This document shows, piece by piece, positions 18,890 through 31,416 of a stretch of 64,000 nucleotides of DNA. The number at the start of each line of letters is the position of its first letter. Within the stretch, counting starts at the first letter, position 1. The notes beneath the pieces are model-generated. The model saw nothing but the letters and a program-made list of their open reading frames with translations. It did no database searches and had not been told where the DNA came from. The DNA comes from Akkermansia muciniphila (lineage in GTDB: Bacteria > Verrucomicrobiota > Verrucomicrobiia > Verrucomicrobiales > Akkermansiaceae): positions 1 through 64,000 of the forward strand of contig CAMCUY010000002.1 in the NCBI GenBank assembly GCA_945879075.1, written 5' to 3'. The translations under genes were made by a program, and so were the position numbers.

Positions 18890-19540
18890 AGTACCCCCCG
18901 AGTTCAAGGCACAGGCCATTGAGTTGCTCGCCCCTAGGTAGACCCGTCGCGGAACTTGCCGAAGAACTCTGCATCAGCGCCAATCCCCTCTACTCTTGGA
19001 AAAGCAGCTCGCGTCCTGCGGCGCGAAAACGCCCTCCTCCGCCACGAAAACGACATTTTCAAAAAAGCCGCACTCATCCTCGGCAGCAAAACCCAGCGGA
19101 ATTACGCGCGATGATCGAGAGCATGCATCAACAAACCGGCCACTGCATCCGGCCCGTCTGCCAGGTTCTGGGCGTCGCGCCGCAGCTACGATCACGCCTC
19201 TGAGCCGACCTCATGCGCGCCGAGCTTGTTACAGACGCCCTCTAGCAAGCCCTCGGCACACCCCCCCATCTCACCCGGCCTGATCTTCCACAGCGGCCGT
19301 GGGAGCTAATACGGCAGCCGCGCGCACCGCCAGATACTGGAAGCTGGGGACATCCTCCAGAGCATGCCTGCCCGCGCCAATCCCTATCACAATGCTCCAA
19401 GGCGGCACCTTCGCCACCGAGGCCGACGCCCGCATCGAGATTTCCGACTTGATCCAATCCTACTAAAACCATTACCGCAAACACTCCGCTCTCGGCTACT
19501 TGGCCCCGGCCCACTTCGAGACTAAAAAGCAAACTAACAG
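18890..19540 (+). pseudogene. Degenerate IS3-family transposase (OrfA/OrfB remnants)
   Basis: EFKAQAIELL HTH start, RENALLRHENDIFKKAALILGSKTQRNYA, then GLIFHSGRGS*YGSRAHRQILEAGDILQSMPARANPYHNA and HSALGYLAPAHFETK across frames. Confidence 0.85.
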
Positions 19541-19717
19541 CCAATTAAAGCTTGGTCCGGAAATCAGCTGCACCTCAAATCAGTGTAGTCGGTGCTTGCC
19601 GCCTTCTTTTCCAGGTTGAAAAACAATCGCCATTTTTTAATTAAAAACTTATCGGTGATGGTTTCGTTCGCACTGGCGGGTGTCTTCATCCGGGAATCGC
19701 CTTGCCGGAGTCGGCTT

Positions 19718-20737
19718 TCAGAGCGGCAACAGGAAGCGTTTGACCGCCTCGCGTTTGAGCCGGAGTTCGCGCCATTCGTTGACGAGGCGGCTCGCTTCAA
19801 TGATCCCGCAACCTGCGGGCAGCATCAAGTTTCCGCCGTCCCACCCGATGCCGCGGATCGCGACGACGGCATCGAACCGACCTTGATCCCAAAGTCCGAA
19901 GGGTGCGCCGAATTGCGGCGGGCAACCGAGACGTTTCCGCCAACCGAGCAGGAGTGAAAGGGTTTCCGCCGTGCGCGGCAAGGGGCCGAGCGCCGGCGTG
20001 GGATGGAGCCGGCGGAGCAGGTCCTCGGCAGTCTGCGGCGATTGAAGATCGAGGCTGATGAGAGTCAGGAAATGCACAATCGATCCGAGGTCGAGGATTT
20101 CGCGGGCGCTGCGCTCGATGCGGCCGAGGTCGAGGAGCTTGGAGACGAGCGTCTGCGCGACGTATTCGTGCTCGCGGATTTCCTTTTCATCGACGGCGAA
20201 AACCTCGCGGTCCTCGCTGCGGGCGGTGCCGGCGAGCGCCATGGTTTCGAGCCGGTTGCCATGAAGCGAAAATAACAACTCGGGAGTCGCACCCGCAAAA
20301 CCGGTGTCCTGTTGGAGCCATCCATAGGAATGGAGCGGCGCGGCCTGGCGGGTCATCGCCGCCAGGATAGCGGGTCCGGGGGGGTGGCGTGCGGTGCCGG
20401 TCTCGGTGACCACCGGCACGGTTTTTTCAAAAACCCCGCCATGGATTGAAGACATGACTTCCTGGAAAATCACGGAAAACGGCGCGGCGTCCAGCGGAGT
20501 CCACTCGCAGTCGAGTGGCGGGACCTCTCGAAATCGCGCGGCCATTTCCGCGGTGGTCGTCCGCTCGACACGGCTCGGGGTCTTCCACGGCTTCGCATCT
20601 TCCAGCGCGAAATTCTGCACGTAAAACGCAACGCCTTCGGATGGCGGCGCGGCGGATTCCACGAAGGGACCGTGGCCGACTACCACGCTGCCGTCCCGCT
20701 TGGCCAGCCAGGCCATTGAGTCTGAAATGTTTTCCAT
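19718..20737 (-). CDS. Isochorismate synthase / chorismate-binding enzyme
   Basis: PLHSYGWLQQDTGFAGATPELLFS, MALAGTARS, HEYVAQTLVSKL, HPTPALGPLPRT, APFGLWDQGRFDAVVAIRG. Confidence 0.85.
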   Translation of the reverse strand: MENISDSMAWLAKRDGSVVVGHGPFVESAAPPSEGVAFYVQNFALEDAKPWKTPSRVERTTTAEMAARFREVPPLDCEWTPLDAAPFSVIFQEVMSSIHGGVFEKTVPVVTETGTARHPPGPAILAAMTRQAAPLHSYGWLQQDTGFAGATPELLFSLHGNRLETMALAGTARSEDREVFAVDEKEIREHEYVAQTLVSKLLDLGRIERSAREILDLGSIVHFLTLISLDLQSPQTAEDLLRRLHPTPALGPLPRTAETLSLLLGWRKRLGCPPQFGAPFGLWDQGRFDAVVAIRGIGWDGGNLMLPAGCGIIEASRLVNEWRELRLKREAVKRFLLPL

Positions 20738-20778
20738 GAAGCGCTGGGGAAAGGGCGGGCGCGACGCCCGCCTCGCTG

Positions 20779-23653
<2,875 letters not shown>

Positions 23654-23726
23654 CCGGGTTTGCCGGCATGGGTCAGGGATGGTGCCGGGCGCTTGCATCC
23701 ACCATGTTCGCCGGCGGATTTCATCT

Positions 23727-24791
23727 TCAGTCCGTGGTCGCCTTCGGCCTCACCAGCCATGAGGTGATCACGCCGGTCGCAAGAATGCCGAGAATCACAG
23801 CGAGAATGGTCAGGTTGAACGAGTCGCCGAGCCAGACCTTCAGCCACTTCGCGGCGAGCATCTTCACGCCGACCACTAGCAGGATCAGTGAGAGCGCGGG
23901 CTTGAGATAGCGGAACTGCGAGATCATCCCGGCGAGCGCGAAATACAGCGAGCGCAGGCCGAGGATGGCGAAGACGTTGCTGGTGAAAACCAGGAAGGGG
24001 TCCGCGGTGATCGAGAAAATCGCGGGGATGGAATCGACGGCGAAGATCAGGTCGGTCACCTCTACCAGCACGAGCGCCACGGCGAGGGGGGTGAGCAGCC
24101 ATTTGCCCTTGGGCGCGGCGTCCACCACGGGATCGGCCACGACGGCGGCGCCGGGTTCGGCGGTCTCGTGGGAATTCCGGCTGCCGGCCTTCACCAGGAA
24201 ATGCTGGCCGTGATAGTTGCGGGTGATCGGGAAATGCTTTTGCAGCCAGCGGACGAGCAGGTTGTTTTCGGGGTGCTCCTCCTTTTCCTTCATGAACAGC
24301 ATTTTCAGTGCGGTGAGGATCAGGAACGCGCCGAACACATAGAGCACCCAGTGGAAATTGTGCACCAGCGCGGAGCCCACGCCGATCATCGCGCCGCGCA
24401 TCACCAGTGCGCCGAGGATGCCCCAGAACAAGACCCGGTGCTGGTAGCGCGCCGGCACCGCGAGCGAGCCGAAGACCATCGCGATGACGAAGATGTTGTC
24501 GACGCTCAAGGACTTCTCCACCACGTAGCCGGTGAGATATTTGGTGGAGGCGAGTTTGCCGTTGTTGATCAGCCCGTCCACGCTGTCGGGTGTCAGGCCA
24601 AGCCCGTACCAATGGCCGTCATAGGCGAAGTAAACCAGCACCGAAAACGACAGCCCGAGCGTGATCCACACCGCCGACCAGGCGATGGATTCCTTGAATC
24701 CGACGATGTGGGATTTCCGGTGAAACACGCCGAGATCCAGCGCGAGCATGACGAGAACGAAACCGATGAAGACAAGCCAGGGGACAATCAT
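23727..24791 (-). CDS. TerC/Alx-family integral membrane protein
   Basis: TGYVVEKSLSVDNIFVIAMVFGSLAVPARYQHRVLFWGILGALVMR, TDLIFAVDSIPAIFSIT. Confidence 0.9.
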   Translation of the reverse strand: MIVPWLVFIGFVLVMLALDLGVFHRKSHIVGFKESIAWSAVWITLGLSFSVLVYFAYDGHWYGLGLTPDSVDGLINNGKLASTKYLTGYVVEKSLSVDNIFVIAMVFGSLAVPARYQHRVLFWGILGALVMRGAMIGVGSALVHNFHWVLYVFGAFLILTALKMLFMKEKEEHPENNLLVRWLQKHFPITRNYHGQHFLVKAGSRNSHETAEPGAAVVADPVVDAAPKGKWLLTPLAVALVLVEVTDLIFAVDSIPAIFSITADPFLVFTSNVFAILGLRSLYFALAGMISQFRYLKPALSLILLVVGVKMLAAKWLKVWLGDSFNLTILAVILGILATGVITSWLVRPKATTD

Positions 24792-24859
24792 GCGGCTAGG
24801 TTGCCGGCGGACCGCGGCGGATGGCGAGTGGAAAGCCGTCTGGAAATTCCACCGGACGC

Positions 24860-25319
24860 CTATTTCAGGAAGGCTTCGATGAGTTCCTCGATGACCTCGT
24901 CGCCCATCGGTTGGACTTCGCCGAGCAAGCGGCTGAGGATGACGGCCTCGGCGGTGGATTCGAGGACTTCGAGGCGGTCGAAGGCGTCGAGGATGGTCCT
25001 GACTAACACCAGCGCGCAGTCGTTCTCGATGAGCGCGATGGGAAACTCCGGGGTCATGGCTTCCCCGATTTTTTCCGGGGCGTCATAGACCCACGACAAC
25101 GGCAGGTCGGCCACGTCGCGGAGGAAGATGTAGCACTCCAGGATGGTGCGGGTGTCGAGGCGGGCGGCGGAGGCGGAGAATGCGGTGGCGTTGACCGGCG
25201 TGGCGTTGACGATGGCGCCGATCTCCGGATGTTTCCGGTAGATGAGCTGGTGGAGATGGTAGGCTTGGCTGGGCCATCGCCTGGACCAGTCGCTAGGCGG
25301 GGTGGGTGATGTCTCGCAT
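24860..25319 (-). pseudogene. N-terminally damaged class II aldolase/adducin-like protein
   Basis: HLHQLIYRKHPEIGAIVNATPVNATAFS...LDTRTILECYIFLRDV...FDRLEVLESTAEA; expected N-terminal third missing; ATG-initiated MRDITHPA* lies in another frame. Confidence 0.5.
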
Positions 25320-25322
25320 GGT

Positions 25323-25625
25323 TTAATCGAGTGGAAATTCCCCGTCACCGTCGATGCCGAGCCAGCCGAGGCGGCCGAAGGCGCGGTAGAGCGAGGTGAC
25401 CGGCTCGCCCTCTTCCTCGCCCTCGCCGTGTTCGAAGGTGGCGGTGCTGCTGAGGCCGTGGTTGCACTCGATGCTGATGACGGTGGTGTAGCTGTCCAGA
25501 TAGATCCAGTCGCCCCAGGCCTTGGCTTCGTGGCGGGGCTCGAAGTGCTCCTTGCGCAGCGAGGCGAGGATCTCGGCGATGGTGCTGGGAGCGGCGGAGT
25601 CAGGGAGTTTGATGAGTGTTTCCAT
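25323..25625 (-). CDS. Conserved-looking hypothetical protein (100 aa)
   Basis: Complete ORF in operon-like context between the ABC transporter and the aldolase fragment. Confidence 0.5.
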   Translation of the reverse strand: METLIKLPDSAAPSTIAEILASLRKEHFEPRHEAKAWGDWIYLDSYTTVISIECNHGLSSTATFEHGEGEEEGEPVTSLYRAFGRLGWLGIDGDGEFPLD

Positions 25626-25657
25626 GTGAGCTTCGTTGGGTGTAAGATTTGGCCTTT

Positions 25658-27394
25658 TCAGGCGTCGGGTCGAGGATCGTTAGCGAAAGTGGCTTCGCAC
25701 AGTCTGGCGTATGCGCCGCCATGCGCGAGGAGATCGGCGTGGGTGCCTTGTTCGATAAGTTTACCGTGGTGGAGGACGCAAATGCGGTCTGCCTTCTGCA
25801 CGGTGGAGAGGCGGTGTGCAATGACAAAGCAGGTGCGATCCGAGCGGAGGTTTTCTAGCGCTTGTTGGACAAGGCGTTCGGTGGTGTTGTCGAGGGCGGA
25901 GGTGGCTTCGTCGAGGAGCAGCAAGGGGGGATTTTTCAACAGCGCGCGGGCGATGGAGAGGCGTTGTTTCTCACCGCCGGAAAAGCGGCTGCCGCGCTCG
26001 CCGGCGAGGGTGTCGAGGCCCTCAGGGGTGGCGCGGACGAAGGCGGCGGCGTTGGCGGCTTCGAGGGCGGACCAGAGTTCCTGGTCGCTGGCGTCGTGTT
26101 TGGCGAGCAGGAGGTTCTCGCGGAGACTGGTGTTGAAAAGGAAGCTTTCCTGGGTGACGTAGCCGAGTTGGTCGCGCAGCCATTCCTTGGAAACCCCAGC
26201 CAGCGGCACGCCGTCGATGAGGATGCGGCCGGCGGTGGGTTCGTAAAAGCGGGTGAGCAGGTTGAGGACTGTGGACTTGCCGGCCCCGGTGGCGCCGACC
26301 AAGGCGATGGTCTCGCCGGGCTGCACCTCGAGGGTTAGCCCGTTGATGACTGGGGCTTGGTCGGCGTAGGTGAAGGAGACGTTTTCAAAACGCAGGTGGC
26401 CGCAGAAGCCGGCGGGGCGATCGCCTTCGGTGAGGTGGGATTCGTCCGGGGTGTCGATGATGGCGAAGATCCGCTTGGCGGAAACTGAGCCGCGAGTGAA
26501 GGTCTGGGTGAGAGGATTGATGCGGGAAATGGGGTCGAAGAGGAATCCCCAGGCGACGAGGAAGGCGATGACGATACCGGGTGATAGATTTCCCTGGAGT
26601 GTCCACCAGGCACCGAAGGCGACCATCAGGATGATGCCGGACTCGGCGATGAGAGAGACGCCGGGCCAGACGACGGCCTGGCCGCGCATGACGGTCATGT
26701 GGCGTTCCCCGACCTCGCGGGAGGCCTTGTCGAAGGTTTCGAGGGCCTTTGGCTCGACGGTGTAGGCCTTGATCTGGCGGATGCCTGATAGATTGTCGTG
26801 AAGAATGGCGTTGAGGGCGGAGGAGGCCTCGGAGGAAGCGCGCCAAAGCGGCTCGGAGCGGCGCGCCCACCAGGTGGTGATGAGGCCGATGACGGGCAGG
26901 GGAATCAAGGTCACCAGCGTGAGCTGCCACGAGTGATAGAGCATGTAGCCGATGATGATGACGAGCTGGAGGACGGCGGCGATGGCCTGGTCCACGCCCT
27001 CGATGATGACGCGGTCCATGGCGGGCACGTCGTCGGCGACGCGGGACATGATTTCGCCCGACGAGTTGGAATCGAACCATTTCACCGGCAGTCGCTGGAG
27101 TTTGTCGTAGAGCTCGACGCGGATGAGATGGGTGAGCTTGAGTTCCAGCGAATTGTTCAGATAGGTGCGGAGGGTGAAGAGTAGCTGGCGAACGAAGATG
27201 GCGCCGATGCCGAGGGCGGCGGTGGAGAGGATGAGATCGGGCCGGTTCTTGGCGATGATATCATCGATGAAGCGCATGGTGATGCCGGGCAAAACAAGGA
27301 CCAGAGCGGTGCAAAGAACCGCCATCAACAGGGAGAGCAAGCTCTGCGCGGGGAAGCGCACGGTGTGGCGGAGAATCCGTGCGAGGGTGGCCAT
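25658..27394 (-). CDS. ABC transporter ATP-binding/permease (MsbA-like exporter)
   Basis: Walker A VGATGAGKST, signature FSGGEKQRLSIARALLKNPPLLLLDEATSALD, N-terminal TM domain. Confidence 0.93.
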   Translation of the reverse strand: MATLARILRHTVRFPAQSLLSLLMAVLCTALVLVLPGITMRFIDDIIAKNRPDLILSTAALGIGAIFVRQLLFTLRTYLNNSLELKLTHLIRVELYDKLQRLPVKWFDSNSSGEIMSRVADDVPAMDRVIIEGVDQAIAAVLQLVIIIGYMLYHSWQLTLVTLIPLPVIGLITTWWARRSEPLWRASSEASSALNAILHDNLSGIRQIKAYTVEPKALETFDKASREVGERHMTVMRGQAVVWPGVSLIAESGIILMVAFGAWWTLQGNLSPGIVIAFLVAWGFLFDPISRINPLTQTFTRGSVSAKRIFAIIDTPDESHLTEGDRPAGFCGHLRFENVSFTYADQAPVINGLTLEVQPGETIALVGATGAGKSTVLNLLTRFYEPTAGRILIDGVPLAGVSKEWLRDQLGYVTQESFLFNTSLRENLLLAKHDASDQELWSALEAANAAAFVRATPEGLDTLAGERGSRFSGGEKQRLSIARALLKNPPLLLLDEATSALDNTTERLVQQALENLRSDRTCFVIAHRLSTVQKADRICVLHHGKLIEQGTHADLLAHGGAYARLCEATFANDPRPDA

Positions 27395-27453
27395 GCGCCA
27401 TGATGAACCGCTGGGCGGGGACTAGGGAAGGGGGAACTCGTGCGGTTGCGGGC

Positions 27454-28632
27454 TCACCCGACCAGATGCGCGCCTTGCGACGGGCGTGAGGCAAAGATCT
27501 GGGGCTTGATGCCGGTCGCCTTTTCGTATTCCACGCCAAGGGCGGCGGCGATTTCCGAGGCTTTGCGGGATTCGCAAAGGGTGACGGTGGATCCGCCGAA
27601 GCCACCGCCGGTCATGCGGGTGCCGATGACGCCGCCGTTGCGACCGATCTTGCGGGCGATCTCGACCATAATGTCGAGTTCTTTGCAGGAGACTTCGAAG
27701 TCGTCGCGAAGCGAGTCGTGGCTGGCGGCCATGAGCGGGCCGAGCGTTTCGAAATCGTTTCTGGCAAGCGCGGCGGCGGCGGCGATGGTGCGGGAAATTT
27801 CCCCGACGACGTGGCGGGAACGGCGGTTGACCGGTTCGCCGAGTTTCTCCCAGTTCGCATGCACGTCGGCGGCGGAGACGTCGCGCCAGGAGGCTTTACC
27901 GAGAATGGCGAGGCCGTCTTCGGTGTGCTTGCGGCGGGCGGCGTAGCCTCCGTCGGATAGCTCGTGGTTGACCATCGTGTTCGAGATCAGGACGGTGAGG
28001 TCGGGATTTTCGAAGGGGACGAGTTCGGGTTCGCCGGTCTTGCAGTCGATGAGGACGAGGCGGTTGGGCTTGCCGAAGGCGGAGGCGAACTGGTCCATGA
28101 TGCCGCAGGGCACGTGGGCGAAGTCGTGCTCGGCTTTCTGGCAGAGCAGGGCTTTTTCCTTGGTATCGAGAACGGTGTCCAGCAGGCCTTCAAGGAAGGT
28201 GGCGGTGGCGCATTCGAGCGCGGCGGAGGACGACAAGCCCGCGCCGCCGGGGATGGAGGAGAGGATGTAGGCGTGGAATCCGGGGATGTGGTGGCCGCGG
28301 TCCTGGAAGCCGCGGATGACGCCGCGCAGGTAGTTCGCCCACTTGGGCTCGCTGGTTTCCTGCGGTTGGGTGAGGTCGAGCGTGACGATTTCCTCGCTGA
28401 GCGCGGAGGTGATCCGGGCTTGCGAGGTGCCGTTAGCGCAGCCGGCGATGACGATGTAGCGGTCGATCGCGAAGGGCATGACGAAGCCGTCGCAGTAGTC
28501 GATGTGCTCGCCGATGAGGTTGACGCGGCCGGGTGCGGCCGCGGTGATGGTGGCCTTGGATTGCAAGCGGTCGGCGAGTCCGGCGGCGGCGTCGGTTACG
28601 AGGTCACTGAGGTTTGGATTGATCTGGAGCAT
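27454..28632 (-). CDS. galK: Galactokinase
   Basis: GRVNLIGEHIDYCDGFVMPFAI, SSIPGGAGLSSSAALE, GTRMTGGGFGGSTV. Confidence 0.95.
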   Translation of the reverse strand: MLQINPNLSDLVTDAAAGLADRLQSKATITAAAPGRVNLIGEHIDYCDGFVMPFAIDRYIVIAGCANGTSQARITSALSEEIVTLDLTQPQETSEPKWANYLRGVIRGFQDRGHHIPGFHAYILSSIPGGAGLSSSAALECATATFLEGLLDTVLDTKEKALLCQKAEHDFAHVPCGIMDQFASAFGKPNRLVLIDCKTGEPELVPFENPDLTVLISNTMVNHELSDGGYAARRKHTEDGLAILGKASWRDVSAADVHANWEKLGEPVNRRSRHVVGEISRTIAAAAALARNDFETLGPLMAASHDSLRDDFEVSCKELDIMVEIARKIGRNGGVIGTRMTGGGFGGSTVTLCESRKASEIAAALGVEYEKATGIKPQIFASRPSQGAHLVG

Positions 28633-28654
28633 GGGATTTGGAGAGTTAGTTCGC

Positions 28655-30826
28655 CTAGGCGGCGGGAGATTGGTCGAGGCGGCGGCGATAGCTTTCCACG
28701 GCTTGTGTCCACGTGACATGGATTCCTTCCGTCGGACGCAGCCAGACGGCGCGGTGCATCATGAGCATCGCGGGAGCGGCGTAAAGTAATTCGGAAAGTT
28801 CCGCTTTGGTCAGACTGGCAGGGCCCTCGCTAAGGCAGCGTTCGGCGAGCGCTTCTTCAACGTCGGTTAGGTCGGATTGCTCCAGCAGGGAGACATGGAC
28901 GCCGTTGACATAGGGATCGACGACGGCGGCGACAATGCCGCGGCGGGCGTCGGTGGATGCGTCGAGCGCGGGATCGACGGCGGCGGTGGCATTGTCGGCG
29001 AGGTGTAAGACGGATGGCGGATTGAGTTCTTCGGGAGTGGCCAGGATTTTCCGTTTCAGCAGGGCTCGGCCGTAGCGGGAGCGGCTGGTCCAGACGGAGA
29101 CGGGTGCCGAGAGCAGCAAGCCGAGCAAAATCGGGGTCATCCAGAGGGCGAAGGCGTATTTGGAAGTGAAGTCGCCGGGGTTCTTGGAATGATAGCCGAT
29201 GTTGATGGCAACGGCGGTCCAGACCGCCCCGAGAATCGTCTGCGGCGCGTGGAAGCGGAACGCGTCGCCCCACGCGGTGCCGTCGGTTTCGCGGTTTTGA
29301 TTTCCCCAGCCGACCGCGCGGCCGAGGATGATGCTCAGCACCATCAGCGAGTGGGCGAGCATGATGCAGGGCGCGAGCAGCATGGAGACGATGGTTTCCA
29401 AGCTTGCTCCGATCAGGATCCGGAAGGCGCCGCCGAAGGAGCGGCGGATGCTTGGCGTTAGAACCGCGCCGGTGACCGCGAGGATTTTCGGCAGGAATAA
29501 CAGCGCGAAAATGACAGCGGTGAGGATGATGCTCTGTTGGATCCCGTCGATGTGGAACCAGCGGGCGGCGTAGCTCTCGAAGGGAAGCTGGCTGAGTTCG
29601 CTCGAGTAGCGGTCCCAGGCGATCCAGGTGCCGAGGGCGAGGAACAGGAACCACAGCGGGCTGCCGAGGTAGGCCATGATGCCCATGAAGAGGTGCATTC
29701 TGACGGAAAACGGCAGCTTGCGGGCAAAGATGAGCCAAAGGTGTTGGAGGTTTCCTTGGCACCACCGGCGGTCGCGGATGAGGTGGTCCACCAGCGTCGG
29801 AGGGGCTTCCTCGTAGGTGCCCTCGATGTCCCAGGCGAGCCAGACTTCCCAGCCTTGGCTGACCATCAGCGCGGCCTCGACGAAGTCGTGGCTGAGGATG
29901 CGCCCGCCGAACGGTTCGCGGCCGGGCAGGGCGGGGAGCTCGCAGAACTCGGAAAACGGCTTTACGCGGATGAGCGCGTTGTGCCCCCAGTAGCTGCCGC
30001 CGCTGAGCTGCCAGAAGTTGAGCCCGCGGATGAAGAGCGGGCCGTAAAGCCGCATCGCGAACTGTTGGAGGCGGGTGAAAATCGAGGAGCCGCGGATCAG
30101 TTTCGGTGCGGTCTGGAGGATCCCGAGACGCGGATAGGCCTCCATGATGCGGGTCATCGTGACGATGTCGCCGCCGTCCATCAGGCTGTCCGCGTCGAGC
30201 ACGAGCATCGCTTCGTAGTCGCCGCCCCAGGTGCGGACGAAGTCGCCGATGTTGCCGGCCTTGCGGTTCTCGTTGGTCTTGCGGCGCCGGTAGTAGATGC
30301 GGCCGAACGCGTCGAGCCGCCGGCAGAGGTTGGTCCACGAGGTTTCCTCCATCACCCAGAGGTCGAGTTCGCGGGTGTCGCTGAGGATGAAGAAATCGAA
30401 CGACTCCAGGTTTCCGGCGGCCTCGATGGACCGATACATAGCCTCGATGCGGGCGCAGACGCGGACGCTGTCCTCGTTGTAAACCGGGATGACGACCGCA
30501 TGGCGCTTGGTGAGCGGTCCGGTTTTTCCCTCGGCGAGCTTGCTGATCCTGACCGAGCGCTTGCGGCCTAGCAGCATGTCGAAGGCGCCGAAAATCGCGT
30601 GGAACGAGCCGAGGACGAGCAGGCCGTTGAGGACCACGAAAATGGCCAGCAGGGGGAAGTGGGCCTTCTGAAACTGCATTCGATAGAACAAGTCGGCCAG
30701 CCAGAGGGTAGCGAGGATGTTGACGAAAAGCACGCTGCCGAAGAAAACCGTGCGCCGCAGGACCGTGCGGCAAGGGCTGAAAAACGTCTTGGCGGAATCG
30801 CGGGTGGTGAGGTCGGTGTTTTCCAT
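28655..30826 (-). CDS. opgH: Glucan biosynthesis glucosyltransferase H
   Basis: AVVIPVYNEDSVRV, DADSLMDG, DRRWCQGNLQHLWLIF; adjacent to opgG. Confidence 0.92.
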   Translation of the reverse strand: MENTDLTTRDSAKTFFSPCRTVLRRTVFFGSVLFVNILATLWLADLFYRMQFQKAHFPLLAIFVVLNGLLVLGSFHAIFGAFDMLLGRKRSVRISKLAEGKTGPLTKRHAVVIPVYNEDSVRVCARIEAMYRSIEAAGNLESFDFFILSDTRELDLWVMEETSWTNLCRRLDAFGRIYYRRRKTNENRKAGNIGDFVRTWGGDYEAMLVLDADSLMDGGDIVTMTRIMEAYPRLGILQTAPKLIRGSSIFTRLQQFAMRLYGPLFIRGLNFWQLSGGSYWGHNALIRVKPFSEFCELPALPGREPFGGRILSHDFVEAALMVSQGWEVWLAWDIEGTYEEAPPTLVDHLIRDRRWCQGNLQHLWLIFARKLPFSVRMHLFMGIMAYLGSPLWFLFLALGTWIAWDRYSSELSQLPFESYAARWFHIDGIQQSIILTAVIFALLFLPKILAVTGAVLTPSIRRSFGGAFRILIGASLETIVSMLLAPCIMLAHSLMVLSIILGRAVGWGNQNRETDGTAWGDAFRFHAPQTILGAVWTAVAINIGYHSKNPGDFTSKYAFALWMTPILLGLLLSAPVSVWTSRSRYGRALLKRKILATPEELNPPSVLHLADNATAAVDPALDASTDARRGIVAAVVDPYVNGVHVSLLEQSDLTDVEEALAERCLSEGPASLTKAELSELLYAAPAMLMMHRAVWLRPTEGIHVTWTQAVESYRRRLDQSPAA

Positions 30827-31416
30827 CAGTCCAAAAGGGTGAACCACACGGTGACGACGATCAGCAGCAAGAGCAGCCCGACAAACATGATCCGGACGAT
30901 CGGCTTGCGGTCCATCGTTTCCCACCATTGGGCGGCACCACTACCGATGACGTTGAATTCAAGCGGGCGGGGAACCATGGTGAGCTGGGCGAAGCGAGGG
31001 CCCGCGGCGAGGTAGGATTTCTTCATCGCCTCGACGAACTCGAGAGGCCACGGAGCGGGCGTTAGGAAAACCCCTTGCCACAGGTCCGGCATGCCGGCAA
31101 GCAACAGCGCAAGGCGGCCGCGGGCGGCGAGACGGCGGTTTTCCAACGGCACGTCGAGCACGTCCTGCGTCCAGTCGGCGACTTCGCTCAAGGCTTCCTC
31201 CATCGCCAGCAGGCGGGCGGGCTTTTCCGGTTCGTTGACCCTCCGGGCGGAAGCGCGCCAGAGAATGCCGCGGACGAGTTCAGCGACGAGCAGGCGGTTT
31301 CTCAGGCGCAGTGCTTGCAGGTAGGCCTCTACGGCGGCGTAGGCCTCTTCCCACTCGTTGAGCTCGCCCTCGCTGAGCGGGCGCAAGGTGTTCAAGGAGT
31401 GATGCGATGGACCCAT
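30826..31416 (-). CDS. Hypothetical protein between opgG and opgH, C-terminal TM
   Basis: TGATG overlap with opgH and overlap with opgG; C-terminal IVRIMFVGLLLLLIVVTVWFTLL. Confidence 0.65.
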   Translation of the reverse strand: MGPSHHSLNTLRPLSEGELNEWEEAYAAVEAYLQALRLRNRLLVAELVRGILWRASARRVNEPEKPARLLAMEEALSEVADWTQDVLDVPLENRRLAARGRLALLLAGMPDLWQGVFLTPAPWPLEFVEAMKKSYLAAGPRFAQLTMVPRPLEFNVIGSGAAQWWETMDRKPIVRIMFVGLLLLLIVVTVWFTLLD

